Positions 23,182 through 35,100 of a stretch of DNA of 64,000 nt are shown here, one piece after another. The translations under genes were made by a program, and so were the position numbers. The DNA is from Microbotryomycetes sp. JL201. Its lineage: Eukaryota > Basidiomycota > Microbotryomycetes. The DNA lies in NCBI GenBank assembly GCA_033819885.1, contig JAQYUZ010000016.1:240925-304924 (forward strand). The letters run 5' to 3'. A model generated the notes under the pieces. It saw nothing but the letters and a program-made list of their open reading frames with translations, was not told the origin of the DNA and ran no database searches. Position 1 is the stretch's first letter. Each line of letters opens with the position of its first letter.

Positions 23182-25495
23182 ATGGCCGCACTCTTGTCGT
23201 CGTGAGTCTGAACAAGCAGATACATGCAGTGCACAGCCTGGGCTGCCCTTGCTTGTAGTTCCGCTGTCCCGGTCGCGTCTGTTGCTGACAAGGTTGCGCG
23301 CCGGTTCTGCCTCACTTGCAGCTTGCCCGCGCCGCGGCACTCGACGGCAGACGATGAGCCTGGGGCCGACGAGCAAGTGAGCGCCCCATCGGCATCGACG
23401 GCGCTCGTTCGCGGCCCCGTTGTGCCACCGTACGGTCAGCGCAAAGCCTGGCGACCAAAAACGATCGAAGATTATGGCGACGGCGGCAGTTACCCAGAGT
23501 GCCACGTCGCTCAATATCCTCTGGAAATGGGCCGCAAGAACAGAGTCAGTCGGACACGCTCGCGGGTGGGCCGCGCCGCCTCGCTTGCCGCACGGCCCAC
23601 CTACCAATAAGTAGAGGCAGACTAACCAAACGCATCCATATCATCTGCTACAGTCCAACAATGGCAACACGCTCGCGCTGCAGGTTGATGCCGACGGCAA
23701 CGTCCGATATGATGCCATCGGTGAGATCAACACGACCGCTCCCAGAAACATGACTGATGCCGAAAGAACCTCAGCGCAACAAGGTCATCGTGATGGACGC
23801 ATTATTCAATCATCATTCAAAGATTTGGTTCCAATGGCCCACCGCACAGACATCAAGGACCAGCTGATGACCCGCCCATCCGAAGACGACGTCCAAGCAA
23901 CGGCAGATCGAACGAAAGCTGCCTTGGAGAAGCTGGTCCAGGGAAAGATCAAGGCTGCACAGCCGAAGAACGTAGAGACGACAGCCGGTCAGTTTCTCAA
24001 AGTGGCGAAAGTGGCATTTCGTGCACTCAAACCTCGTCCTCCGGTTTCCTACAGGTCAAACAACGTATATGCGCTATACGCCTAATTCCGGCGATGGCAC
24101 CAAGCAACGCATCATCAAAATGACCGAAGTCGTCGAAGATCCGCTCGAGCCTCCGAAATTCAAGGGCAAAAAGGTGCCGCGAGGACCTCCATCACCACCG
24201 CCACCGATCCTGAGATCCCCACCACGTAAAGTCACGGCGCAAGAACAAAAGGATTGGATGATCCCGCCTTGCGTGTCCAACTGGAAGGCGAGTCTACGAA
24301 AAGATGTAACGGTTAGATCCAGCTGACCATAATCTGAAACTCACAGAACAACAAAGGTTATACCATTCCGCTCGATAAGCGTCTGGCTGCCGATGGTCGC
24401 GGGTTGCAAGACGTTGTCATCAATGACCGTTTTGCTCAATTCTCAGAGGCCCTATATGTTGCTGACCGACATGCACGAGAGGAGGTTAGGCAACGTGCAC
24501 TCATGCAACAAAAGATTGCGCAAAAGGAGAAGGAACAGAAGGAAGATCATTTGCGCATGCTCGCACAGCGAGCCCGGGAAGAACGCAGCGGCATTCCGAG
24601 TCGGGCTGCACCGGCCAGGGTCGAGGCTGGCGAGGTTGGTTCAGCGGCTATGCCGAGTGCCATGGCTGGTTACGGCAGTGATTCGGACGAAGAGGCTGGC
24701 GATGAACGTGGTAGCACGCCTCGAGAACGGTCGGTAGCGGGCAGCGGTGCAGAGGAAGATGAGAACTCGGAGGACGAGGCTGCTGCGCGCGAGCGCGACA
24801 GAATCAGGCGCGAGAGGAACGCAGAGAACAAACGCAAGATGGGTATGAACAACATGGGCGCCGAGCGACGGGCTAAAGAGCTGGCAAGGTGGGTGTCTAT
24901 GACATACGGAGTGCCGCTTGTGCGCGCGGGACTGAGATGTTGATGTGCACAATGTAGGCAACAAGGTCGCGATATTTCCGAAAAGATCGCTCTTGGTCTC
25001 GCCAAGCCGACAATGTCGAAAGAATCGATGCTCGACTCGCGGCTGTTCAACCGAGAGCAGCTTGCTGGCTCATTTGGCGACGACGATTCGTATGCGCTGT
25101 ACGACAAGCCATTGTTCTCTGGCTCTTCCGCCGCGGCGGCCATTTACAAACCACGCGGTGCGAACATTGACGACGAGGGTAACGATGTCCGGGAAGGCAT
25201 CACAAAGTCGATGCAGAACGACAGATTTGGTCTCGGTGTTGCGGGACGCGGCTTTGAGGGTGCAGATACGGCCGAAGTTCGCGAGGGGTGAGTCCTCACA
25301 CCTAATTGCAATCGGGTGAATCGCTCGCTTATGCTTATTCCGTTCCTTCACTCCAGTCCTGTCGCATTCGAGAAGGACACGGCGGATCCGTTTGCTATTG
25401 ATGCTTTCTTGGCGAGCGCAAAAGCCGGAGCCAAGCGCGGTCTAGATGACCGCAAAGACGAGGCAGCGCGCAAGCGAGCCAAGGACGACGATTAA
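23182..25495 (+). CDS. PRP45: Splicing factor Prp45 / SNW1 (SKIP)
   Basis: Seven exons give 606 residues: 23182-23201, 23322-23544, 23654-23987, 24055-24287, 24347-24888, 24958-25287 and 25357-25495. The start is MAALLSSLPAPRH. SNW-family blocks follow: PPYGQRKAWRPKTIEDYGDG, FPExHVAQYPL-type sequence (YPECHVAQYPLEMGRK), LALQVDADGNVRYDAI, TYMRYTP and KKVPRGPPSPPPPILRSP. The SNW core contains IPPCVSNWK then NNKGYTIPLDKRLAADGRGL, and the RDISEKIALG block is present. The protein is a component of the activated spliceosome. Its own fourth intron (24288-24346) appears to use a GC donor: it removes a six-residue insertion from the invariant SNWK-NNKGYTIPLDKR motif. The acidic middle and Lys-rich end (KRGLDDRKDEAARKRAKDDD) are family-like. 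Confidence 0.95.
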
Positions 25496-25601
25496 GTCTT
25501 ATGCTGTTTGTGTATGATTCCGTGCGGACATGTCTTGTAAAATTGTTGCGAGAGTCTCCATTTCACGTGTCAATGCCAGTTTTGACCTCGTGCTGGCCGC
25601 A

Positions 25602-26777
25602 ATGCCATCAAAGACGGCTGAACTGACGGGTCCGCACGGCCAAGTATTTCACACAAAGACATGGACGCCCGATGGCGACATCAAGGCGAGCGTGTGTTTC
25701 CTTCACGGGTAAAGTCGCCGTCTTTGGCTCAAGGTATTAGTTGAATGAGACGCTCGGCTGACATCCGAGACGACTCGTGGCCGACTTCAGCTTCAACGAG
25801 CATATTGGGAGGTACGATCACGTGTTTGACAAGTATGCAAGCGAAGGTTTGGCCGTGTTTGCGTTTGATCAGCGCGGTGCGTCATTTGCCTTGCTGCGAG
25901 CAAGAACGAGCGAGCGTCTGAGGAATCTACAGAGCACACGCGCAATTCGATTGTACTGATTAATGGTCCTGACGGGCACGCAGGCTTCGGCAAGACGGGC
26001 GAAGCCTCGCACGGCGTCACTTCCTGGCAAAACCAGCTCGAAGATATGTCGTGGGCTATTGAACACACTTCAAACGCGTTCCCAAACGTACCCCTGTACC
26101 TTGTCGGTCACTCGATGGCAGGCGCGCTCGTCATTGCATACGCCACCCGTCAACCTGCTTCGCCACACCTTAGTAAACTCGCCGGAGTCGTTTCGAGCGC
26201 GCCTTTGCTCAGGCAGGCTCGTGCCGTTCGCACAAATATGGCCATCGTCAAATTGGGCAACCTGGTCGGCAAACTGTCGCCGAAATTGACCGTCTCGACC
26301 CCTCTCAAGCCAGAAGACCTCTGTCGCGATCCGGTAATCTACAAGGCATACGCTGAGGATCCGCTGTGCGCGCCGAAGGGCACATTCAGACATGTCGCCA
26401 ACATGTTGATGGGTGGAGAGGCTCTGCTTGCGGCTGATTACAAGAACTGGCCGTCGAACCTTCCGCTGCTCGTGTTCCACGGCGATCACGATAGGGCAAG
26501 CTGAAAACGCTCATCCTTCTGCTGCGCTTGCGTTGATGAAGTACTTCTCATCAGATCACGGACCACGATGCTTCCAAGGAGCTCGCTGAAAAAATGCAGC
26601 GTGAGGGCAAACCAGTCGAGTTCAAAAGTCTGCCAGGCTTTTATCACGAAGCTCACAATGAGGTTAGTATAACGCTCTTTTGGAAATTCAGTCTGACCAG
26701 GTTGGCTGTTGTAGCCGGGAGAGGATCGTTGGACCGCCATCGCTGTCGTGACAGATTGGATCAAGTCCAAGCTGTGA
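25602..26777 (+). CDS. Monoglyceride lipase-like alpha/beta hydrolase
   Basis: Five exons (25602-25708, 25791-25876, 25984-26495, 26555-26662, 26715-26777) give 291 residues. The sequence shows the Yju3/MGLL pattern: a CFLHGFNEHIGRYDHVF oxyanion-hole strand, AFDQRGFGKTGE, the nucleophile elbow GHSMAG, the acid LLVFHGDHDR and the histidine block GFYHEAHNE. The expected reaction is hydrolysis of monoacylglycerols to glycerol and fatty acid, often at lipid droplets. The elbow has Ala where most members have Gly (GHSMGG or GHSxGG). The third intron (26496-26554) has a GC donor (AGG|GCAAGC), with no GT alternative that keeps frame. An upstream in-frame extension to 25530 lacks an ATG. Confidence 0.9.
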
Positions 26778-26971
26778 TGAAGCTAGTGAGTGGTATGGCA
26801 GAACCACTCAAATCAGAAATTAATATTGCGGTTGTTGGTATAGGCTTGTGTTGTATGTCGTAATGCTATCAGTCCAGTGTAATCTCGCCAAGCGTCCTCA
26901 GGAGCGATGTCATCGCTTTCGGACTTCTTCTTACCGTCACAGCTTTTTCCCGGAATGAACTCTCCTTGACG

Positions 26972-27972
26972 ATGCCGCCCGCTAATAGCTGCAGGAATTG
27001 TTTAAGCCGCGATCATGGCTCGCTGGGCGAGGACGTCCTGTGCATTCATGGACGCACTGACCTGATCCTGCAGCCGCTAAAGGACAGGATGAGACGCGAC
27101 AAAGTGCACGCTATTGTTGCGTCCGCTCTAGATGTCTGTGGGGTCTTTCTCAGCGGCGTCAGTCTGATGCTTGGTCCAAGTTCGTGCTGGATAGGACGTT
27201 GGCACACCCTTTACGCGGCGGCCGAGGCAGACGTCGCGAAATGGAAACACAACCTGGCGAATTTCACGATTGAGGGCATGCAATGGGTGTACCATCAAAT
27301 TGCTCTCACACCGTTGCAACTGGCTGAAGCAGGGCGGATGACTACACCTTTGTCCGAAGTCAATCTTTCATCGCTTCCAGCATATTGCGCCTCGCTGACG
27401 TGTCGTCCGCGCCAAACAGTTCTTTATGGAGCCGAATATTTGTCAGGCAATCGCCCATCATCTGCAGCTGGAATTAAACTGATACCTGTCTTACTCAGAT
27501 AATCGTTTGCATTCTGCCTACGTGAAGCTTTGGAGACAGGGCAAGTGCTCGCCTCTCCAGTTCAGAGCCACACAAAGGCAGCTCATCTCGGGTGTTTGCA
27601 GACCGGGGTGCGGGCCCCATCCTCGTACATGCACCCGACATCGCGCGAATGCAGTGTTATACGTTTGCTGCAGGCTCACTTTGCATGCTCGGGCTGAGGG
27701 TAGGTTCTTCAGGATTGGCTGCAACTTTACTCACAACTCACGCCCGAAAAATGCATTAGCATGTGGAGTGGCTCACATTTGCTCAAGCCGTTTCAAGAGT
27801 TGCTGGAGGTTGCGCTCTGCATCACGACCCTTTGGATCAGCAGCTTCTCCGCCACATGCGATCCGTATCGGGCCAGCCTCTCGTGTGTGCGAAAGCTGTT
27901 TCTTGCTCAGTCCTGTTCACTGATGAGCTGGTCGCTCCAGGACTTGGCCCCCGAAATCAAACAGCTCAATGA
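26972..27972 (+). CDS. Unknown-family module G1 (first of tandem array)
   Basis: This is the first module of an unrecognised paralogous family. From the ATG at 26972 it reads EDVLCIHGRTDLILQPLKDR, then the hydrophobic helix SALDVCGVFLSGVSLMLGP. The second conserved motif (ARMQCYTFAAGSLCMLGLR) ends at a phase-0 donor at 27700. It is followed by a tail exon from 27760 (HVEWLTFAQAVSRVAGGCAL). The middle part (about 27450-27560) could not be placed in one frame, so there is either an extra intron or a lesion. The tail frame runs to a stop at 27972, overlapping the start of module G2. A 58-nt intron (27883-27940) would instead splice the tail in frame into G2, making a two-module protein. No known domain is recognised. 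Confidence 0.45.
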
Positions 27973-28943
27973 TACGCTTCGGCTTTTACACGATGGCGAT
28001 ATGGTGCTCGGCCTTCCTTACATTGACGAAGATGCCAATACGCTGCGTGAACGGTTGCGTCATCCTCTTCGAGTTGTGGCCTGCCTTGTGATGCAACTCA
28101 GCATGATGGCTTCGCGCGATTCAGCCGGGTCACCCAACGTCGAGTCGTTGTGGCACAGCTGCATCATTGCAGAAGCGCAGCTCGTCTCGTTCCTCGAGCA
28201 CTATGAGACGCTGGACCAGAATCAGCTTGCAGCGCTGTCGGCGACATTAGAGAGCAATCTTAGTTCCTGTGTCGATGTCCACTGGAACTCGCTCGCAAAG
28301 GTATATTCTCGGTGCTTTCGCCAGGGGGTCAAGCTCATGCGTCTCTTTCAGGTTTTCCTCAAACCGGAACACCACCGCATCTTGCGCAATTTGCTGCACA
28401 GCGCATCAAGTGCCGCTCAATCAAAGAGCCTCGAGCTCTCACTTCAAGAGGCGTCGCAATCGAGCAATCTCGATGAGAAGAGACTCGTCCAAAACGCGCT
28501 CACGACAGCGCTCCAAAACTTTGACCACTTGCGACTGTACGACATAGCCCTGTTTCTCGCGATCGCAGGAGGACTACGCGTAGGGTCACTGGTTTTACAA
28601 GACGAAACAGGCTGATTCCAGATTGACAGGGTCTAGCTGATTTGAAGCGCTGGCTTAACCATTGCAGCCAGAGGATTGAGATGCAGCAGCATGGTCCAAG
28701 TCTGTCCAACGAAGCACGCGAGAGTATCACACAAATGTCGGAACATTTTTTGTCTGCTCACTCCGACTCGGGAGCGCTTTACAGACTAGTCTTTCAATCA
28801 CCGGCGTACGCACACGCCGCTTCGCTGACCAAGAGGCAGCGTCAAAGGTATAATCGGACCGCAATCCAACGGTATTGAAACTTGCAGCACCGCTTGAGCT
28901 CGGTGCTGACAACAGCGACAGGTGGATGACCGGTCTTGAATAG
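27923..28943 (+). CDS. Unknown-family module G2
   Basis: With its own ATG at 27923, four exons (27923-28300, 28352-28579, 28630-28847, 28922-28943) give 281 residues. Exon 1 has the family N-motif (NDTLRLLHDGDMVLGLPYID) and a hydrophobic helix (LRVVACLVMQLSMM). Exon 2 begins VFLKPEHH, matching the F-x-x-(T/K)-P start of exon 2 in other copies, and ends HLRLYDIALFLAIAGGLR at the phase-0 donor. Exon 3 is the Trp-Leu tail (GLADLKRWLNHCSQRIEM). The three-part exon structure is the same as in module G5 and in the copy at 43.9 kb. The module may be translated as the second half of a G1-G2 fusion. All segments look helical, and no function is known. Confidence 0.6.
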
Positions 28944-28966
28944 TTTTTTACGCTGCGAGCGTGGTT

Positions 28967-29752
28967 ATGCATTCTGACAACCGCTTTCCCAGTTCGCCAG
29001 ACGTGCTCAGGAGCGCTGTCCGCCTGTCCGCGGCAAGACGACCCAGTTCAAGGGCGTGCCAACTTCGTGATCCTGAGCCACGTCCCATTGCTCGGTATCA
29101 GACATTAGAGAGGAACTCAAGATACTGCTGCGATCACTCGGTCCCAGCTACAGTGCGCTTGTGCTGGACGACGCTACTCCACACGAAACACCTGAAACGA
29201 GAACGAGGCGTCTACGCGTCCCGGTTCGGTTGATGGCATGTTTCTTGACTTGGATTGATTGCGTTCACATGGTGTCCCCAGCGCTCCATCTGTGCGATGA
29301 CTTGTTGCGTGCGAAAGACGAATTGCAAGGTCTGCTCGGAATCATTGACAAAGAATCCCCAACGGACCAAGACGTTGCCACCTTAGCGACTTTTAGAGCA
29401 GAGTTGCTTGCCATTCGGGAGGCTGTTAGTACCGGATCCCTCCCGCGCGTGAGTTTCCGGCCTTCTTGGCTGCTTGGCAAGGCTGATTTCAAAATTGCAG
29501 CTGTTCTTTTCGACACCATACAGTTCTGTCGACCGAGCTGATGTTGACACTTGCCTGGCTCATTCCCTGCTCGACACGGTGAAAGGCGACGATCCGCTGA
29601 GTTCGCTCGCGCGAGATCGCATACTCCAGCTGCCGCTTTACGATGCGGTCATCGTCGTCGCCGTCGGGCATGGGTTAGAGGTCAGCTTGGAAAGTCAAAG
29701 ATTGGACTGCTCTTGACTGAACATTGCGCAGGGGTTGCATTTCCGTAAGTGA
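28967..29752 (+). pseudogene. Unknown-family module G3, probably degenerate
   Basis: A family copy is clear from LKILLRSLGPSYSALVLDD, the hydrophobic helix VRLMACFLTWIDCVHMVSP and an exon-2 start LFFSTPYSS after an intron at 29449-29500. The second motif LPLYDAVIVVAVGHGLE ends at the phase-0 donor at 29681. Two defects suggest decay. First, no ATG opens the exon-1 frame; the ATG at 28967 lies in another frame and would need an implausible 35-nt intron. Second, the tail exon (from 29732) meets a stop after six codons instead of about 60. A functional but diverged gene cannot be excluded without RNA data. Confidence 0.45.
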
Positions 29753-29935
29753 CTGGGGATCAGAACGTGTCATTGTCCGTTAAAATAAGTGAGGAACGCA
29801 CAAGGGACTAAAAAAAAAACCCCGGAGGAAAAGGAGGAACAAGCAAGTTTCGCCGTTCTATCTAGGAGCTTGAGTACGCGAGCAGAAAGTCGCAGCTGTG
29901 CTGTCTACGTTTTTCTTCTCCTTCTCTCTCGGCTC

Positions 29936-30937
29936 ATGGACGCAAATCAGCACCAACGCCAGTTCAAGTCCTTGGGAGACCTTCTTTTGCATGGCATAGG
30001 CAGGAGCGATCTCAGGCTCGGCGAGCTACTGGGGATTCCATTACCAACAATGGAACAGAGCAGCGCGGTTCTGAGGCCAGCTCTTGAAACGGCGCATGCT
30101 TTCATGTTGAGCCTCGAGCTTTTCTTGGGACCCTTCCCTGTTTGAAAACTAGGCTGGTTGTCTTGGCGCGACAAAGCCCTCTCATGGGTGCGCGCCAGCC
30201 AAAAAGCTGTCACTCACGGCACTATGATCCTTGATGTGTACAGAGCGCTGGGAATTTATCACGAACTGAATGCAAGATTATCCGCACATGCGGTTCAGGA
30301 TCAGCCATGTTCCCAGGTACGTCAGACATGCTCCGCCCTTGCACTTACGTGAACGACTGACGTCCCCTGGCTGATAGTTTGTTCATAATGCTGAGCTTCG
30401 TGGCAAGCTTGCACGCGTCTTGGCCAAATTGGTGGCACATCACGATGCTCAAGCAGAAAGAGGCGGAGGTGTCAAAATCAGCGCCCTAGTCGAAAGCTGG
30501 TACGGGAGTCGAAAGCTGGTACGGGTATCAAGCACACCAGGAGCACTCTTCCACAGAACTCCTGTCTGCTCCTTCCCGCGGGGATCCACGATACTTTCTC
30601 ACTGAATTACGCTTCATTGATGCCGCCGCCATCATGCTTGTACTTCTCGGGTTCCCTGTCAGTCCAAAGGTGACACGTTGAGAGGAAAATTCGCCCAGAT
30701 CGTCTGACATCTTGGTACGCATAGAAACCCGACAGTTCTACGCACAATCCAAACTGGCTGGGACACGTCACTCGCATCGCGTCGATGAACGTGTCCATGA
30801 CTCCGCAACTTGTTTGGCAACACAAGGATCTCGAGCTTGCTCGTCTGAGCGAAGAAGTCTCGGAATTTGAACATTTAGTAAGCCAGGAAGAATGGACCAG
30901 AACAAAGTCGCTCATCGATTGTCGGCCTGCATCTTGA
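29936..30937 (+). pseudogene. Unknown-family module G4, pseudogene
   Basis: The three-exon family layout is preserved: 29936-30316, 30378-30657 and 30725-30937. The N-motif is KSLGDLLLHGIGRSDLRL with helix ALETAHAFMLSLELFLGPF. The second motif is LRFIDAAAIMLVLLGFP at its phase-0 donor. The tail has NPNWLGHVTRIASMN. Two lesions break it. An in-frame TGA at 30143-30145 falls directly after the Gly-Pro-Phe helix, with homologous sequence continuing in the same frame. A perfect 19-bp tandem duplication at 30488-30525 shifts the frame of exon 2 by one. Without the extra 19 bp the second exon would be 261 nt and keep frame. Both lesions together point to a recently inactivated copy. Confidence 0.7.
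30488..30525. repeat. 19-bp tandem duplication
   Basis: The unit AGTCGAAAGCTGGTACGGG occurs twice back-to-back (30488-30506 and 30507-30525) with no mismatch. It lies in exon 2 of module G4 and accounts exactly for that exon's frameshift. Confidence 0.95.
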
Positions 30938-30980
30938 GCAGAGCTTGAGTCGACCATCTCGGGAAGCTCTGAAATCTCAG

Positions 30981-32099
30981 ATGCTTCTCAATCGACAATT
31001 GCTTGGCCTCAATCATGAGTCGTTTCAAGAGAGCTTGAAATCATTCCACGATCAACGGCAGGATCCTCTGATCCGCAACCGAGCCGAGTTTTCCCCCCGC
31101 GACGACAACATGATGGTTATGGGGGTGAGGTATTCATATGAATCCGCCTCGGCAACCAGAAAGCGGTTGGTCGGTCCCTTTGCACTGGTCTGCTACGTTT
31201 TATTTTGGCTTGAATGCAGCCACTTGCAGTTTGCTCCGGCCGACGTTATCGCAAATGTCAATCAACTCAAAATCGAGCTCAAAGCCGGACTTGAACTATT
31301 CCTTGAGCCTCGTCTGAGCCAAACACAAGCCCAGGCTCTCGACGGGTGGTACCACAAGCTCTCGACCAGGCTTGATTCGTTGGCGGCTGCCGACAGGAAT
31401 GACCCTCTGTTCAAAGCAAGTGCGAACCGCATGTGCTCGAGAAAGCTACGACTGATGAATGTTTTTGCAGATTTTCATGACGACGCCCGTCAGTGCTGAC
31501 GCAAAGCTTCAGGTGAAAGAACGTCGCGAACTCGACAGCCCTTTGGTACTATATCTACTTGAGAAAGGCCAGGACGACAGATTCGAGTCGACAGACCACA
31601 CGAATGACTTGGACGAGCTCCTGCAGTACGAACAGACACAGCAGACTGGGCAGTCCAGCCCGGTCTACTCACACAGTCCAGCAGAACACCTGAACAAGCC
31701 CAGAAGCGAAATCTTGCGCGAAAACCTTGCTGAATTTGTACATGCTCATGCATATCAACTGCGCCTTTACGATCTTCTCGTCGGTTTATCTCTCAAGTTT
31801 GGCATGAAGGTAACGTCTTTTGCCTGTCCGCATGTCACCGTCTTGCTGAGGTATCGATACGAGGGCCTGTCCAACGCACGAGTGTGGACTGAGCGCGCGA
31901 TCGATAAGCTGCCCCCCCCCCCCACAAGGCGCTCGAAATTCGTAATGGCGAGCTCTATCGCACGATGGATCCACAGAGGCAAAGTCATGTCGCGGAGCTT
32001 TCCCGAAGGGCGCAGCGACGGTACAAGAAAACCGTCGGAAGAGCTCAACAATTACTGGACTGCAAGGCAGTGAGAGGATTCTTGTCCGAAGTTTTTTGA
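30981..32099 (+). CDS. Unknown-family module G5, intact three-exon gene
   Basis: This is the cleanest member of the array: 30981-31415, 31471-31809 and 31929-32099, all phase 0, giving 314 residues. Exon 1 has the N-motif ESLKSFHDQRQDPLIRNRAE and the helix LVCYVLFWLECSHLQFAP. Exon 2 starts IFMTTPVSAD and ends QLRLYDLLVGLSLKFGMK. Exon 3 is a basic helical tail (RRAQRRYKKTVGRAQQLL). The first intron is GC-AG (GCAAGT...TGCAG); the nearest GT would break frame. The second intron carries a run of about 12 C just before its acceptor. The gene ends only 60 bp from the stop of the convergent chitin synthase gene. The function is unknown. Confidence 0.7.
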
Positions 32100-32159
32100 C
32101 GAATACTTGCAATGCACATATTCTACATACATACGGAAGGCTCAGCCTCAACCGCCTAG

Positions 32160-35100
32160 TTACTCTTTCTCGGTCAAATGCTTGCCCTCGTCGCCGACGT
32201 CTGCAAAGCTGATTCCTTTACTCGCCTTTTTCTGCTTCTTGACTTTGCCTGTCGCCGCTTTACCGTCTGAAGCTGCTCCAAAGATGCCGCCTTTGAAGCC
32301 CCGACCGAGTACACCACCGAGTTTTGATGACGTGCTCGTCGACGCTGGCAACTTGCGAGTGCCAACTGTCGAGGAGGAAGACCTGCCGAACGTGTTGACG
32401 AGCCGCCCACCGAATAGCCTGACGGCTCGGTCGATGACAAACGCTGTCGATCCAATGAAACGGATGAGTGACACTGCCAAACGAAGAGTCAGCGCAAAGA
32501 GCAGGGGTCGCTTCTACTGAGTATAACTCACTGACTGCCACAAAAACAAGGACGAGTACCAGATCTGCCAATTGGTTCGTCAGCTAGCGTCCTAGCATAC
32601 CCACGTTATCGCCTACAAATCTGTGTGCGACCGTTGCCGCCCTTCTTTGTAAACGTGGTCGAGATGTCGCCTGCTACCACTACAGACACCAAGACAGCCT
32701 GTTTACGAATGTGAGCGTACGAAAATGGTCCTCATTTCCGTCGAGCTCACGTTCGACAGTACCCAGGCCATGAGCACATTAGTCCTGACGCTAGCGTAGA
32801 AGTCGGCGATCGCCTCAATTTTGGCTTTGGCGGACAACGGCGGGGGAACAATCATAGGGGTCGTCTTGAGATTGTGCAATGAACGATCATAAGCCACGTC
32901 TGCATTTTTACCAACGTTAACGAGGTGTTCAATCCAAAACGCTGGACGACTGACCTATGTCGGCTTGATCAGAAGGCAGGGTCATGTCAACCGTATCCTT
33001 GCCAACCTTCTTGGTAATGCCTAGATCGATTTCGTTTGTCGTCTGCTCCTTGGTGCCCCAACTGAAAGATCAAAAATGAGCAAGAACTCCCACTGTCGAG
33101 GACGCGACGCACGAAAAGTCATGCACTGTGAACATGGCGAGTCAGTCTCGATTCCTTGCCGACCAACTGCACCAGACTGACAATTACAGAAGGCGAAAAT
33201 GTTGAGCAAGTTGATGTATATCGGGGCAAACAGAAGGTACTGTCCCATGCTCGTGACCAGGTGCCACGGGTCCATGGCAATCAGACTGCGGCACGGCTTG
33301 TGAGCGGTGTGTAGACCCAATATCGCGTGTCTCATACCTTGCGAGAACGTAGCACCCATATGTGCTCATGAGAGAAATGACAATTTGAGCCATGACAGCC
33401 GATTCCGCCATGCCGCCGACAGCCTTGACAACGCAAAAGATTGCGGCACCGATCAAGTAAGCCGTCTCCAGCGCGAGTAGGATCCTGCAAGGCCGGGCAT
33501 CAGTAATTGGGAGAGAGTGCGTGTCTTGCAGTCTTACATGACGACCATGTATTTCCACTTGGCTGCTTTTGGCCGATTGCCCATTGATAAAATGAAGCAT
33601 GCAATGATGGTGCCAATGTACGCGTTCTGCACGAGGGCGTTGGCGTACTTGATGCCAGTAAGCTTGAAGGTGGGATCTTCAAGTGAGGTCGTCAAGATCT
33701 GTTACGGCCAGCTTGTCAGCTCGATTTTTGTTCGCTCGCCAGAAAAAAGCCTGTTCACCATGGTGAATATCCAATAATTAGCAATACCAAACCAAGCAAA
33801 CAGCAGCAAGACGACGTTGTAGATTGCTTGCAAGAACAAGACAACCAATTTTCGCCGCGAGTGTTTCGTTCCCAAGAGCTGGAATGTATGTGTGAGGGCG
33901 TAGAAGCTTGCGAAAAAGCTACCATTCAACCATCGGCGACGCTGCGAGATGAATTCGTGGATCGTGTCGGGCACATCAGTCTCGCCTTGTGCGCTCTTGA
34001 CAAACTTGAGAACCCAGTTATGACCCCTCTTTGCGACAAGCTCCCAGCAGAGGATGCGGTCTTCAGCGAGGTACATATTCGAAGTGAAGACGTCTGCGTC
34101 GTAACCCGCCAAAGTCTCGCCCTTGAAATAGGAAGCCAGCGGTCCGTGGCCTAGCTCATCGTTTTTCAGTGCAATGTAGCGGTATGCGGAAAATGCGCCC
34201 GGAAGCACGGTGATGTATCCGAAAATTGATTCTGTCGGCTTGTCGAGAATGTCTGATGCCGTCCATATGTTAGCTGTATTCTACTTCACCGCCGACGTCA
34301 ACGCACTGGAAATTTTGTACTCGAAGTTCTGGGCAGCCACTAATGGGTTGAGTAGTCCGAGCCACCATTTGCCTTTCATCGTTACGATCTCTCCGCAGGC
34401 GCCGCCGACGTTTGAATTGAGATCAAAGGCTTTCCATAGATGGTATAGGGACTTGTCGCCCGGTTTCGTGCCCACGTCGATGAGCATACTGTTTGGACAG
34501 GACTCAGCTGAGGATGTTTGTCTCTCACACGCCCACTCACACAATGTTGGGGTCCAACTGAGGCGCAAAAGCTTGCAAGGCCCAGCGGTGGCTATTGAGC
34601 TTTTTCGCGTTCTTCTCTTTCAGGCAAAACATGATCTGAGTAGGAACGATACCCTTCTCTAAGCCTTTGAACTTGAGGTCGGGTGAGATGGACATTTGTG
34701 CCGTATACTCATAAACGTGTGCCTGCACCGTCTCCGAATCGATTTGATTCGTGGCAAGACCTTCTTGGTATACTCCGAGTGCCGAAAGACAATCAAGAAT
34801 CCGCGGATGAATAGCCTTGCGACCGTCAGCGACAATACAAACGACGACCTCTGCCGGAACAACAGCATGAGCACTCTATGTCGAGCTTTCGTGCATCGTG
34901 CTTACTCTTCCAGCCGTCTTCGCCCCACGTCTGAGATTTTTTTCGCTTGCACAAATGGGCGATATTCTTCATTATACCGTGCAAGGTCCGACAAAAGAGC
35001 TTCTCATCTTCGTTGTACAATGTGATGACGACGAGCAGCTCCGTTTGTCGATTGTAGATCGTCGGCCGAAGCGTGTAATTGTGTTTATCAAAGTCTTCCG

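Noticed and set aside
24306-24346. GT-AG alternative for PRP45 intron 4
   Set aside because: It would be only 41 nt, shorter than the other introns inferred with confidence here, and would insert six residues into the invariant SNWK-NNKGYTIPLDKR motif. The GC-AG reading is preferred but untested.
26972-32099. The whole 27-32 kb array as one giant multi-module gene
   Set aside because: Stops fit after modules G2, G4 and G5, and separate ATGs precede modules G4 and G5. Only the G1-G2 boundary reads as a plausible fusion.
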